Positions 11,720 to 24,700 of a DNA stretch of 64,000 bases are shown one piece after another. The stretch lies in the NCBI GenBank assembly GCA_036852015.1, contig JAANDG010000103.1, positions 186,001-250,000 on the forward strand, read 5' to 3'. The notes beneath the pieces are model-generated. The model saw only the letters and a list, made by a program, of their open reading frames with translations, was not told the origin of the DNA and ran no database searches. This DNA comes from Pelodera strongyloides. Its lineage: Eukaryota > Nematoda > Chromadorea > Rhabditida > Rhabditidae. Each line of letters starts with the position of its first letter. The first letter of the stretch is position 1. The translations under genes and the position numbers were made by a program.

Positions 11720-12116
11720 TTAAAGGGACAGGCCCATCAAAGTAAACCTATATTTACGAAACGTTCATAATGTATATAAAGCATTTTTATTACAATATAT
11801 ACAAACCAAATTTCACCTACTTTTGCCCTCGAGGACTTTTTCCGATGTGCTCATCATCATATGTATACCATAAAGCTGCAGACTTCCAAGGTGTATATGC
11901 AAATCTAGCTCGCATTTTAATTTCTTGTTAAATTTGCGTAGATAGCTTCGATCTCTGCAGTTTTACGGTATACATATGATGATGAGCACATCGGAAAAAG
12001 TCCTCGAGGGCGAAAGTAGGTGAAATTGGGTTTGTATATATTGTAATAAAAATGCTCTATACACATTATGAATACGTCGTAAATATAGGTTTACTTTGAT
12101 GGGCCTGTCCCTTTAA
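11720..12116. mobile_element. Foldback element with TTAAAGGGACAGGCCCATC ends
   Basis: Arms of about 155 bp: 'ttaaagggacaggcccatca' at the left, its complement 'tgatgggcctgtccctttaa' at the right, with a central loop near 11885-11950. A solo copy of the right-hand arm lies at 24424-24499 in a cyclase intron, showing that this family moves or is rearranged. Confidence 0.85.
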
Positions 12117-12860
12117 CTCAAAAGAAACATATATACAGAAATCTTAAAATTAAAAGTAATAAGTGGAGTGCCGCAGTTTGTGTAATTCTAAAAAGCGTTC
12201 AGCCTAACCTTTCCCCTTTCTCCCAACCTCTCTGTGTACTCAAATGTTCTGCTGGCAAACAGTATTCTGAGGCGGGTGGTGTTACTACAAATAATGAAGT
12301 GGGGTCGCTGGCCAGGCTAGCCCGCCCTCTGCCCCTGTCAGAACGCGCGGGCACCCCGGATGGCAGATTAGTCTGTGAGTTGACACCCTCGCGGGTTATA
12401 TTTGCATTTCGGAAGCTAGAACATTCGCTAAGTAGCAAATGAAAAGAGTAACTGGTTAAGATAGCGAAAGGTAGCTAGCTTAGTCACTGGCAAGTTTGAA
12501 CTTTTATTCTATGTTTTCGAACTCGCAGACGCACGTGTAGCTAGCCGCGCTTTAGTTTAGTGAACGCGGCGCGTAGTTATCCGCGCAGAATAAGTACCGT
12601 GAACATGGATAGACTTATAATATGCACTTGTGGGCTCAGTAAGCCAGTAATACATTGTAGCAGCCGCGGTGAGAGTTAAACAAGGAAACAAACATGTACT
12701 AACCTAACGCCTAACGCCTAACGCGAAAGCCTAACGTCATGCCTAACGCCTGAGGAAACCCTTTGACAATAAAGCTGACGTCAAAATGTGTACTTGGTTG
12801 TTGCAAAGCACAATACGCAGAGTCTTACGGCAATACACGAAGCAAGAAGCTCAAAGGTCA
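12117..12860. other. Gene-free stretch with a short (GCCTAAC)n-like run
   Basis: No gene supported. At 12702-12755 'aacgcctaacgcctaacgc' and degenerate neighbours form a short tandem run. A minus-strand open frame at 12199-12438 has no recognisable content. Confidence 0.45.
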
Positions 12861-12862
12861 GT

Positions 12863-13028
12863 TGAAGCGAAATACCGGCCGGTTTTTGAAACGCACCGCG
12901 GACAAATGAATTCTTACGTATTTATGCTAACAATAATTTCTCTGTTTTACTATTATTTGTTTATTTAGCTGCATAAGAATGATGATGTACTCGATGCATT
13001 TCAAAAACTGGCCGATTTTTCGTTTTAA
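12863..13028. mobile_element. MITE copy 2 of the TTAAAGCGAAATACCGG family
   Basis: Starts 'gaagcgaaataccggccggt', has 'gacaaatgaattcttacgta' inside and ends in degraded 'ggccgatttttcgttttaaa'. The right end has diverged. Confidence 0.8.
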
Positions 13029-14297
13029 ATAACTAGCTGATGATATTTTCTGATTATTGTTCGAATCAAAACAAAAAGATTATTGTAGTATCTGGAACTA
13101 AAAATATAAGAGAAATGGAATTTGATTTTCTCTTGACATTTTTTGTTGTCACGATTATTTCTTGCTCACATCAAGACCAGCGCCAACGACTTCTGACTAA
13201 TCACAACAAATAACAAAGAGGGGGAAACGGTTGAAGTGAAATCATATACGCAACATGTGTATAAAGGGCAGCCATCCTTGTAAACACCTTAGGTCGATGA
13301 CGTGCACGAATGTGGCCGAACGCCTAAACCTAGTCAGAGTGTGCAGCCTGGTTGCCATGGGTGGGCCAGGGAACACAAGAACATTCTTCTAACGCACAAT
13401 TGGCGAGCTCATCGCGCACGAACCATCAAGACGTATAGGGTGGGGGTGACTAGTCCAAAGTGCGCGGCAGAGCCGCTTAGTTTGCCATGAATGCGTCAGA
13501 ATCGCGCGAACGGGAAATGCAAGCAAATTTAGCTCCCGGGGCGCGCCGACAATTTCAATGAAGTAGGTCACCTAGGTGCCGGTGGCTTAATTAGAGGCTT
13601 TATGTATGTTAAACATTGGCAATCATAAAGTTGGCAATCTAAATTTACGCATCGTACAGCTCCAGTAACCACAAACTAATAAAATATGCAAAGGTGCCAA
13701 TGGCAGCATTAGTGCGCGCATTGTGCATGCACTGTTAACAAGTGGTGTCTTCATCAACACGGGACAATATTTGCCATCTCAACCCCGGGCGCGCATGAGA
13801 CAATGCAAACGAACTTGGGCGCGCACCCGGGCGCGCCAAGAAGCCAATTGTCAGGGAGCTTGTTGTCACAATACAGAGACAATTGCAATACAATTACACA
13901 AAAGAAAGAACAACGAAATGATAAGTGACGTCTTGCGCGTGATGATTTATTGTACGTCACAGCTAACGTAAAGATGTGTGCCGAAGAGTAGGTGTCGCAT
14001 GAAATTGGGACCACAGAAAAACCGTCCTCGGCCGGTCACCAAATGGTTCTAGCACAAAAAATGGCGTCGTCAACCGTTGATAACTGCTGCAAGGGAAGGA
14101 GAGGCAAAAAATCTGTCACCACCCTCACTACATACGTTTCAATCAGCTCTGGATTGTTCGCCCATATGTAGGCAGAGGCGGGCAACGCTTTTTATTCAAC
14201 AAAGCAGTTCGAAATCACTTTTCTTTGTATTTCAAAATGTAAAACGGTTTTTGTAAATTGTAAACGCGCAAAGAAAGGCAATACGAATAATCATAAT
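13029..14297. other. Gene-free stretch
   Basis: No exon or domain-like translation was found on either strand. A pair of partly complementary 'gggcgcgc' blocks (13790 and 13827) flanks a short palindromic region. Confidence 0.45.
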
Positions 14298-14448
14298 TTT
14301 TTACGCTTCAAGAGCGTGCACCTTATTCAAGGGTGAAAACACAGTTTCAATTTGCTTATGACATGTTCCGCAGGGTCCTGAGCAGTAGGCGACGAGTTCC
14401 AGATGACCAATTGCTCGACGTCTTCGAGCTATTCATTGTGACCAGCCA
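14298..14448 (-). repeat. SINE-like repeat, second copy
   Basis: Reverse-complement copy of the repeat at 6003-6165. It includes 'caagagcgtgcaccttattc', 'gacatgttccgcagg', 'ctgagcagtaggcgacgagt' and 'ttgctcgacgtcttcg'. Confidence 0.6.
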
Positions 14449-14570
14449 GCTACTCGGTGTGCTGAACTTACCTATTTAGTACTCTTGAGAGATAACTTTA
14501 GAGTCGAGTAGGGATAACTTTAAGAAATAAAGAACATACAGGTATTGCTGGATTCACTTTGAGTTTAGCA

Positions 14571-14723
14571 GTATTGTACCTACTTTGGGAAATTTTCATA
14601 TGAAGAAATTCCTATGTATCCTATGCAAATTTTTGGTACCCGTCCGATGCTTCCGGCACCAAACTAACTATGATACATAGGATATTCGTATCATATGCAA
14701 ATTTCACAAAGTAGGTACAATAC
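14571..14723. mobile_element. Foldback with GTATTGTACCTACTTT ends
   Basis: A perfect 16-bp terminal inverted repeat continues into TTTGCATA-containing arms. Same architecture as 1613-1690 and 2831-3003. Confidence 0.7.
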
Positions 14724-15730
14724 GGCTTTAACTTTCGGGGGTATCACGTCTAGTTTCTTGTTTTCTCTTCGAGTTTCGCTTTTCTGCTTAGAGCTTCCTC
14801 ATACCTACCCACCCGCTAATCTTCAAGTCCCTGTTCTTCAATTTTCTTTCTTGTTAACTTTAGTTCGATTTTAACTAATTACTAATACCAGGCTTTGAAA
14901 GGGCAGACTAATTCAATGAAACCTTAGAAAAAGAAAAAATTGTCACGGGTTGGCTTGAGTTCTTCAAAACTCATCTTCGAGGTACTTTGGTTTTTGTAAG
15001 ATTTTTTTCTGGAACCGATTGGAAAGTAGGGACTTCTTTGTTGATTAAAGGATGTGTGATTTCAACAGAAAAGAGAAGTACTTTATAAATTTCGTAATTT
15101 CAAAATGAAAGATCAGAATAAAATTGAAAGTGTCCCGTGACAACGCTTGTTTGTTTGATGTTCTCTTATAGAATTGAGAATGTAGAAATGTAGTCAAAAG
15201 CGATGTAACTTATTCTTGATCTTGATTTGATTTATTTTGCAATACGTGTTAGCAATGAGCACTGAATTGAATTGCTATTTTACACAGAAATAGTAACAAA
15301 ATATCTTATTATGGAGCACCTCCAACTCACCAACTTTTTTGCCTCTTCCAATTTCTCTGTTGATTATCGACCGCATCGCGCACAAAATTGCGCGTTGCGT
15401 CACAGTCACAAAAATCGCGGGAGTTTAAAATCCGACGCTTTGGGGTTCATCCAAATAACATGCTTCTCTTGCACACGTAAATTCGGGTATCGTTTTAAAC
15501 AATCAAAGGCAACATAGACCAAAGTAAGTCACTCAAAAAATGGCTTCATCAGAGTTCAATCGCCTGAATGTCTTGTGAAATTTTGACGAATTAACATTAC
15601 ACTTTCAAAGCTGAAGACCTACATTACTTTAAAGTGGGCGGGATTAAAACAATGTACCTTTCCGTATTATTATACTTCTAATTAGTAAAGAGTACTGTGA
15701 CTCGAAACCCGATATTCATTAAACTAAACG
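14724..15730. other. Upstream region of the guanylate cyclase gene
   Basis: AT-rich, with no exon recognised. It should hold the promoter of the cyclase gene, but no element can be named from sequence alone. Confidence 0.4.
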
Positions 15731-18700
15731 ATGAACTACCTTATTACCTTCACTTTAGGAATTTATTTGCAATTCATTGGAAAACTTAATGGACAGGTAA
15801 GAAATTCGGAAGATGTTTCACCATACTGTATTTTTCACTTATTGCTATTTTTATGGCAGTTTTCAAGTACTGTAGCCCGTTTGCATTTACTGTGGTTTTT
15901 TTTACACTTTTGTCGTTTTTGACTTGTTTCTACAAGTACTCCTGTATGCAATGCAGGTTTCAAAGCTTACGACTTGTGCCGCAGAGGGGCTGAGCATCAT
16001 CGTTAGATGACAAATTGCTTGACGTCTTCGGGCTAGAGCCAGGAGTATTTCAAGATATTCCAAAATAATTCTTTCATATGAATTTCAGGGTGTGAATACC
16101 TCAACGCCACGAAGAGGAAACCTCGCAAACGCCACGCGCATGGTACGCGTTGGAATGATGGGTGTGTGATCTGAGGCCATATTCACCACTCCGATTCCCT
16201 CGGGGAAATAGTCCCTGGGGACAGAAAATAGCATTCTAATGTGAGACACGCAGAGAAAAGGACGGGGAATTCCCCATGGGGAATTGAGTGGTGAATACGG
16301 CCTCTGGAATGGAAGTTTTTTGAAAATGCGCTTGTCCAAAATAGGTTTAATCAATATAGATTGACTACCCTGCTTATTGTCGGAGCTTTACTGTGAAAGC
16401 AAATTGACGGGCCGATTTTGAAACGCATCGTGGACAACTGAATTCTCACGTATTTACGCTAATTTGCTCGAATTAGCTCGATTTTTTATTCTAATTTAAG
16501 CTCATTTGCATAAGCTGCATAAGAATGCTGGTGTACTCGATGTGTTTCAAAAACCGGCCGGTATTGCGATGTAACACGCCAACATTGCACCAGTTCGTTT
16601 ATTATACTCTTCGGGAGGGCGTCCACTAAGAATCGTTTCCTATTTGAAGTCAGCTTCTTTCACAACTAAAAGACCAGAAAAATCGGTGAAAATTTGGTAT
16701 GAAATAATACAAGAATCTCAAACTATTTACATATATACTTGAGACGGCTACGACACCGGAGGCGTCTTTCCATACTTACGAAATGTTTGTAAGTAGTGAA
16801 CATCAAATGTCTGTAAGTAGATGAACATCTTTATGAATGAAGACATGCATCGTTCTTTTACATGTCATTATTCTAATATTCTTGAGAGGCGGCACTCTTT
16901 TATATCTGAAGCGGAACAATTTATTCGATTATACTTCCGTAGCGGAGTGCTAGCGCACACTACAGTCACCCTTTTATATAATGCGATTATCTCGACCGTC
17001 ATGTTCATGTTCCATTAATTTAGTGACCGAAGTGCGTCAGAACGAAATTGGCTTCTCGACGACAGGGGGTGCCATTCCCTTGGTAATTGATCAAATTAGA
17101 GATGAAAACCTGCTGGATGACTTCAACTTTGAGTAGGTTATGGTATTTCGAAGAGTCTTGTTTAGTATGCAAATGTACTTGGACTAAATTTGCTAACAGC
17201 TATGTTCCTCATTCGCAGTTTAGCGGTCATCGTAATCCCACGTTTCCTCCCAAACAAGCGGGAAAAGCGGGATTCCGTCCTTATTGCGAGCGCTAATTAG
17301 GGGCCTTGCCGCTAACACAAGGCCTTGCCTAATGTTTTATTGCGGGACATGATTGGCTAATCTGTTAGGAAACATGCGACTTTTCTTATTTTGTGGGATT
17401 GGGTGCTAGCCTGCCAGGAAACGCGGGATTTATTTTTGTTTCGCGGGAAACGTGCAGCAGAAGAACAGAGATGATGCTTTTTCATTGTTTGCAAGGTTGG
17501 CAAATTGCCAAATCCCGAACTTAGTTGTTGTTGGTGAAATCCATCAAAAATCGTGTTGCAGGGCACTTCAGTCGTAAATTTACTTGACCTAAGAATCTTT
17601 TTGATGGTCAAAAATTTATGCCAGAACTCAATGTTGGTGAAAGTGGCCTCTGTATTGCAGTTGTTTTATGAGCCCTAGGTTTTATGAGCGGTTCAAGCGT
17701 TGGTGTATTTTAGCGGCGTCAATTATGTATAATTGTTCACTCAGGTTTTACTTAAACTACACCGACTGCGACGAAGCAAAAGCTGCAGCGAGTGCAGCAT
17801 ATTTAATCATAGACGCTAAGGTGGATGTTATAATCGGACCGCCGTGTACTACTTGTAAGTGGTGTATATAATGTCTTGTAGAAAATTCAGTGTTTTCCAC
17901 CATACGTCACTAAAGGTATAGTATCGAACATTTTTTGGAGAAATACCTGCCGGTTTTTGAAACGCATTGCGGGCACCTGCTTTCTCATGCAGCATATGCA
18001 AATGACCAGAAATTAGATTGAAAACTACTAGACCCACTTTGCATAAATGCATAGGAATGCAAGTACTTGACATGCGTTTCAAAAACCGGTCGGTATTTCG
18101 CTTTAAATTATTTCCAGCCGCGATACCGGTAGCCATGCTCGGTACCTATTACCAAGCTCTTCAAGTTACCTGGGGATATTCTGTCTCGCAAGCCTTCTCC
18201 AACAATGAACGATTTCCCTTCGTGAGCGCATTGTCTGCAAACACTTTACAGTAAGTCCTACTTCCTAATAGGGTTTCCATGTGTGCGACGCGCACTTGCG
18301 AAAATGACAAAAGCCTGTCCATGTTCGGGTCAATGTAAATGACATGGTCCCGCAGCGATTTTGAATCTTGTACGGACCACTTCATAATAGTACGGATCTA
18401 TTTCAAATAGCACGGGTCTGGGACACTTTTGCTGCAGGACCATGTCATTTATGTCATTCGCATGGGTCACGGTAGGCAATTGACATTCATGTAAAATGGC
18501 CCGAACATGGACAGGCATTTGACATCTTCGCATGTGCGATTCGCGATTCGCGAACATGGAAACCCTTTTAGTGTCAAGAAATAACACTTGCCAACCACAA
18601 GATTTTGTGTGATTCCGTTGCTTATAGACTTGATCACATCTATTTAAAGCGAAATACCGGTCGGTTTCGAGTACATCGAGTACACCACCATTCTTATGCA

Positions 18701-21700
18701 GCTTAAACAAATGAGCATAAATAGAATCAAAAATTGAGCTAATGTCGAGTAAATTAGCATAAAAACGTAAGAATTCAGTTGTCCACGATGCGTTTCAAAA
18801 ACAGGCCGGTATTTCGCTTTAAATTCGCGTTTTAAACCTTGGGTGATAACGTATTTATGTATGAAAATGATCAATAGCTAGGGTATAATAGATAGAATCT
18901 TCGAGCTTATACGACTCCCGGTAAGGCAGATTGGGCAGATGTAGACCAAATCTTTATGTCAACGTTTCGCCTTTCGGCATCTTCAGGACAAAGGAATAAA
19001 TACCTAGGGTTTTGTCTACTCTGAATATTTCACTCCGCATTCAAAAGATTCTATGTTTAGGTACGTCATTTTCCATCAACTATTGATTTTCGATAATTCT
19101 AATGCGGAAATTACATTAGCAGTACTAGGATTCCTTTGGGATTAAAATTAATCTGCTAAAGAATTAAAGAAACTTCTTCGAAGATTTTTTAATTAAAGGG
19201 AAAACGTTGTTCTTTTTTTGAAAACCATTAATTAGTGTTATGTATCATAAAATTGAATAATAAGGTTAGATCCTTGATCCGAATTATCATATACAACTGG
19301 TACGCAACTCTGTTTCCCGGAGCCGTAACTATCTCAGGTTTTTTGCTCTAGTTCTTACACCACGGAATTACAGTTCGAAACACAGTAGAGTGCAGTTCAG
19401 TACAGTTCACGAGACAACTCAAAATTTAAAGCGGTGTAACAGCCTATTTTTGGAACATATGTTAGCTACCTTATCCCTGTTTATGTATTGCATGTAAGTG
19501 TAGTATATTCTTGTCGACTGTTCAGCCTAACCATTGAATACACGTGAATATAAGTGCCCTGTATATGTTTCACAAACCACGTACAATACTACTTTAACAA
19601 CTTTTATATTCACACAACTTTTCCACTTCTTAGGCTCGGTTTCTCTCTCGTCGAGATATTGGACCTGTATAGCTGGAACAACTTTGCTATTGTGTACGTG
19701 GGTGACTCCCTTGGTTACTGCGATAACCTGGTCAGCGACGTTGAGGTAACTCAAGTATCAAGCGGTATGACACCTGGTTATATGTAGTTCCGTTCTGTTC
19801 TGAAAGGTGCACACACATGAACATTTTCGGATTCTCCCCTCAAAGTGAAACATAAACTTTCTGATTTTCACAAGAAGTAAAAACTTAAATATTCCAGACT
19901 GCAATCCAAGACCCCACGACATTATTGGCATCCGTATCTTTTAAAGTTCGCATTGCCGCGTCGGCTACTCAGAGTGACTTCAATACACAGCTGCTGAGAG
20001 TGAAGTCTCGTGCAAGGAGTAGGTTTCTCATCAGGTTTTCTTTCCTACTCATAAAGTGTTCAACATCGACATATTCCAAATGACAAATTGCTCAACGTCC
20101 GGCCCTATCCCGAAGATGCTGAGCAATTTGTCATCTGGAACTCGTCGACTAATGCTCAGGACCAATGCGCAACAAGTTATACGCTTTGAAACTTTGTATG
20201 AACCACCCTTGCATAAAGGAGCGCGCTCTTGTGACCCAAAAGATTTATTATTATTATTTTTTTTTGATCATGAACGATTGAAAAAAACATTATTTGGAAA
20301 AAAACATTGCGAGGCGGCTTTGTACAAAGGGCGCGAACCTGCGCTTAGAAAAGGTGTGCAAGTCTGCTTATGCTTAGCGAAGCCATGACGCACTTGTGGC
20401 GCTCTTTTGATTCTGCACCACTTCGAGACGTATTACTCTGGTGTTCTTGTGTTGTACTTTGTAGTTCGTAGTACGTACTTTGGTATTTCCCTCATTTTAG
20501 TAATCGTCAGCTGTATGCCCGATAATATATCCAACCGTCGTCTGCTCATTGCGATGAACGAAAATGAGATGATGTCAAATGAATATGTCTACATTATGTT
20601 GGAAATGAAGGGCTTCGGTTTCGGGCAGGTCGGCTACTCGGATAAGGAAGTCCGTGAGTGGTCTCTTTACATTCGTAGTTTGTATTTCAGATTGTCATTT
20701 GCTACTTTCCGTACTTCGAAAGCCCGATGTAGGACTGCCTGCTGAGTCCTATTCTTTGGAGCTACGGAACGAGAGTGCGTAGCTCAAAAGAAAAAACGTT
20801 ACGTCGCCCAACAATAACCCTAGCGTCTCAGTCCATCTTGGATGTAGTGTCTTAGCCTTACTATAAGCTTTTTCCTCGTGTTTCAACCACTTACGTAAAA
20901 CCAACAATCAGGAGAGAAATTGCGCTAAATAAGGATTGTTTTAGTTGACATTTTAGTTGACAATGGCTACACTGCAATATGGATCGATACCATTGATAAC
21001 AACGCTGATGGCAAGGATGACTTGGCGAGGCAGGCAGCCAATCGAGTATTCGTTGTAGGTTATTTTTCTATCAATAAGCTGACTGGCTATAGCTATAAGC
21101 TACACGTCCGAAAGTAAAACTTGGCATAGAATTCTTGGAGCTCAGGCCCATGTCCATGTCATGTGTGTTCTTTTACGGCAGAGGCAGAGATACAGGTATG
21201 TAGTCTAAAAATTTACGATCCGCATTTCTTCTGACTAATACAGTAATTCAGCTCGGCGCTAGAAACGACATTACGGTGGATATGGCTACGACAAGAGATG
21301 AAATATTCGAGCGGGTTCGTTTCAAATAAAGAAAAAATATGTTTTGTGTGAAAACTAGTTTGCATCGTACTGACGTTTGTCAGCATTATTACATAGCACT
21401 CAAGAATGGGAATTTGTTACATTGGTGAGACGTTGTACTGTACCGAGAAACACACCATAGTCAAAATTCGAGCCGTCACTGTTGATTAGCAAGCGAAAAG
21501 ACAAATTAGGCTTACTGATAGGATACCATCAAAGCGGCATAACATCCTTTTTTTGAAACGTGTTTTGGACGCTCTATTACCGTGTAGAGCATGAAAATAA
21601 CTGCGCGAAATCTAAATGTCTTAGTTTTGCAGCTGTCCTACATTATCTCAAGGCAGTTTTTATACCCCTTTAAATAATATTTTAAAGATATATTTGATGA

Positions 21701-24700
21701 AAACGTTCCAGATTCGCGATTGGCCATTCTACTGTAACACAACGGACTGTTTGCAGAATGCGGACCGTTACCCAGGGGTACTTTATTGTGAAACGATAGA
21801 ACAAAACGATATAATCCATTTCCATATGTTGCAATGAAGATAATTATATTAAAAAAGTGCAGGTAATGTAGACCGCTTTGGCAGTCGTTCTGCGCGGCGA
21901 AGCCGCATTACTTCACTACGTGAAAAGTAATATACATATTTAGGTCGGCTCATTTACGACGCAACTTTACGACGCGTTTTACTACTTCGCTCTCGCATTG
22001 AATAAGACGACGGAGGCGAGTCCGGAAAGTATAGACATTAACAAGACAATGTATATGCAACTACGGTCGGATATCAAGTTTTTCGGTAGGGATTATAATG
22101 TTTTGACTTTTAGACTTTTAGTAATTTGGAGATACATTTAGAGAGAGAGAGAGAGCGAGAGAGAGAGAGAGAGGGAAGAAGAGGAATTCAAAAAAAGAGA
22201 AAGGGCGGGAGAGACGGAGAGAGAGGGAGAGAATACTCCCTAAACCATAGAATAAACAAAATTCAAGATAGAATAAACAAAATTCAAAAAATTTTAAACA
22301 AAATAACTAACGCACATCCATCATGGCACCACCTGCCGCACAAACAAAGGTGCCCAATAAAGCAATATTTTTCAGGCTGGTCAGGCAACGTGGAAATTAA
22401 CCAAAATGGAACCCGTATACCTCAATTCTTCCTATTCGGAATAGACTCACAATATAAACAACAAGTATATGTGAACCTCACTTACGCCGGCATGGCTAAC
22501 TATATGGTTGGTTGCTTGGCGTATTTTGAACATTCAGTAATCATACATATGCTGAGAACAGAATTCACATTCACCACTCATTCCCACCGAAGGGGAAATA
22601 CTGTCGTTTTCCCTGTGGTTTTCAAGCTCAAAAGCGATTTTCTGTTCCGAGCGAATAGTTCCCCGGGGGGATATGGAATCAGAGACCGTATTCACCACTC
22701 AAGCCATGGGGAATTCCCCGTCTTTTTCCCTGCGTGTCTCACATTAGAATGCTATTTTCTGTCCCCAGGGACTATTTTGCCGAGGGAATTGGAGTGGTGA
22801 ATATGGACTCAGATGACATTGTGGATGACAATCAGGTGACAACGCAACGTAATAACAAGGATCCTAATGGAGGCACAAGAAAGCTGAGCTAGATAAACAG
22901 CGGTGATTTGTGGATAAGGCTGATGTTAGTGCGGCTTTTGCTAAAACGATAGTTGACAAAATATACCCTCCTTTTAGATTGCTACTCCAACATACACCAA
23001 TGAGTACACGACCGTTTGGCAACCGTGGGGAGGCGTACGTCCTAGGGCGAGGCCAGCTTGCGGGTATTTTTTTTATGTTTTTTTCTTGTGTTTCTTCAAA
23101 AAAAGCTAATAATACCAAAGAAAGCGTCTAGAAAAAAAGCGCTGTCATATATCACCTTCGCAACTTGCACAAGCTTTGTTTATGTTGCTGAAGTCTTGAG
23201 TAAGGGCCTTTGAGAACTAAAAGGTGTCTATGAAGAATGTAAGGTATCTTATACATAAATCGTACGGTATCTAAGGTATCACTAATTGGGGGGGGGGGTG
23301 CTCTGCACCGTTTTCGTGGATTGGGTTTCTATGTATAAAGGGGACCACAATATCTTTTATCTGGTTATAGATACGCCGGCGACATGTGCCCACAAACTGT
23401 TTGGGAGGCAAGCGGCGCCTATATAATTGCTGGAATCTGTGTGGCTTTCGTGCTATTCGTCTTCTTCATTTTTATAATTATCTATGTTATCAGGTAGGAG
23501 GCTTTTTAAACCGGTATGACCTAACAGGTGGTTTGTGCAACGTGTAATAGACAACTGCATCCCAAAAGTGTGCCAAATTGTTTTCCATACTGCGCTCTTG
23601 CGAGCAGAAGGGCACAGATCAAGTGTACGTTTCAAAAACGACGTGTCATGATGCTTTATGCGCAGATTAGTGTTCGTTTCAAAAACCAGGGGTCATAATG
23701 TTTTATACACAGATTGGGGTACGTTTCAAAAACCACGTGTCATAGTGCTTTATCCTTTATGCACAGATTCGTGTTCGTTTCAAAAACCACGTGTCATAAT
23801 GCTTTAAAGTCTAAAGAGTACCGTATGAGAGCGGAAATATATAATTCCAAGTTTAGAGCACGGCAAAAGGAAACTGAGCGTCTCAACGCCGAGTGGCAAG
23901 TACCATTCTCTATGTTGCAGAGACCAGACAGCAAGGTACTGTAACACTTTCTTTACCTCTAAGGTACTGTAGCACTTTGTTCACCTCTAAGGCACTGTAT
24001 CACTTCGTTTACCTCACTTCCTGATAATTTGACGAAGAACAGCGTTCCTGGTCCGCACCCAACTCGAAAATGTGTCGGCAGCGGCGCAATACGCTTCCGT
24101 TACGCAGTGTTGGGAGCGCGGAAGAAGCGCCACAAGTGTGCCACGCTCCCGACATGTTTAACACTCACTCTTCGTTTAGATTGACAATCGCAGTATGCAC
24201 TCCCTGCGTTCGTCAAAAAGTGGTAAATCGTCCTATTCCAAGTTCTCACTTGGAAGTAAAAAGTCGGAAACGGAGGATATTGCCTACTTTTACTTTGCGG
24301 ATGACATCATTATGGCAGTGAAACAGAGAACACATATCAAGTTTACGTCGCAGGATTTTACTGAATATCGTTTGGTACTGTATTCACTTTTTTTTAGAAA
24401 TTGTAGGGCAGCTATAAGAATACTGTAATAAAAATGCTTGATAGTCATTATGAACGTATCGAAAATGTAGGTTTATTTTGATGGGCCTGTCCCTTTAATG
24501 TTCGTTGTAAGTATTCAAACCAAATGATGTGCCTTCGAAATAACAAAAATCCGTGGAACCAAAAAAAAAAACAGAAAAAAACATCTCAAAAAACAGTACA
24601 TTAAACCTTTTTAGTTAGTGAAGCCGTTCATAAATAAGTCTGAAATACTTTATTATTTATTGTGTTTATTTTAGCAACTTCAGGCTCATGAAAAACTTTA

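Noticed and set aside
22126..22800. A 224-codon single open frame
   Set aside because: It merges a GA repeat, true cyclase exon 13 (22376-22506) and a palindromic transposon; the donor at 22507 and phase of exon 14 define the real exon.
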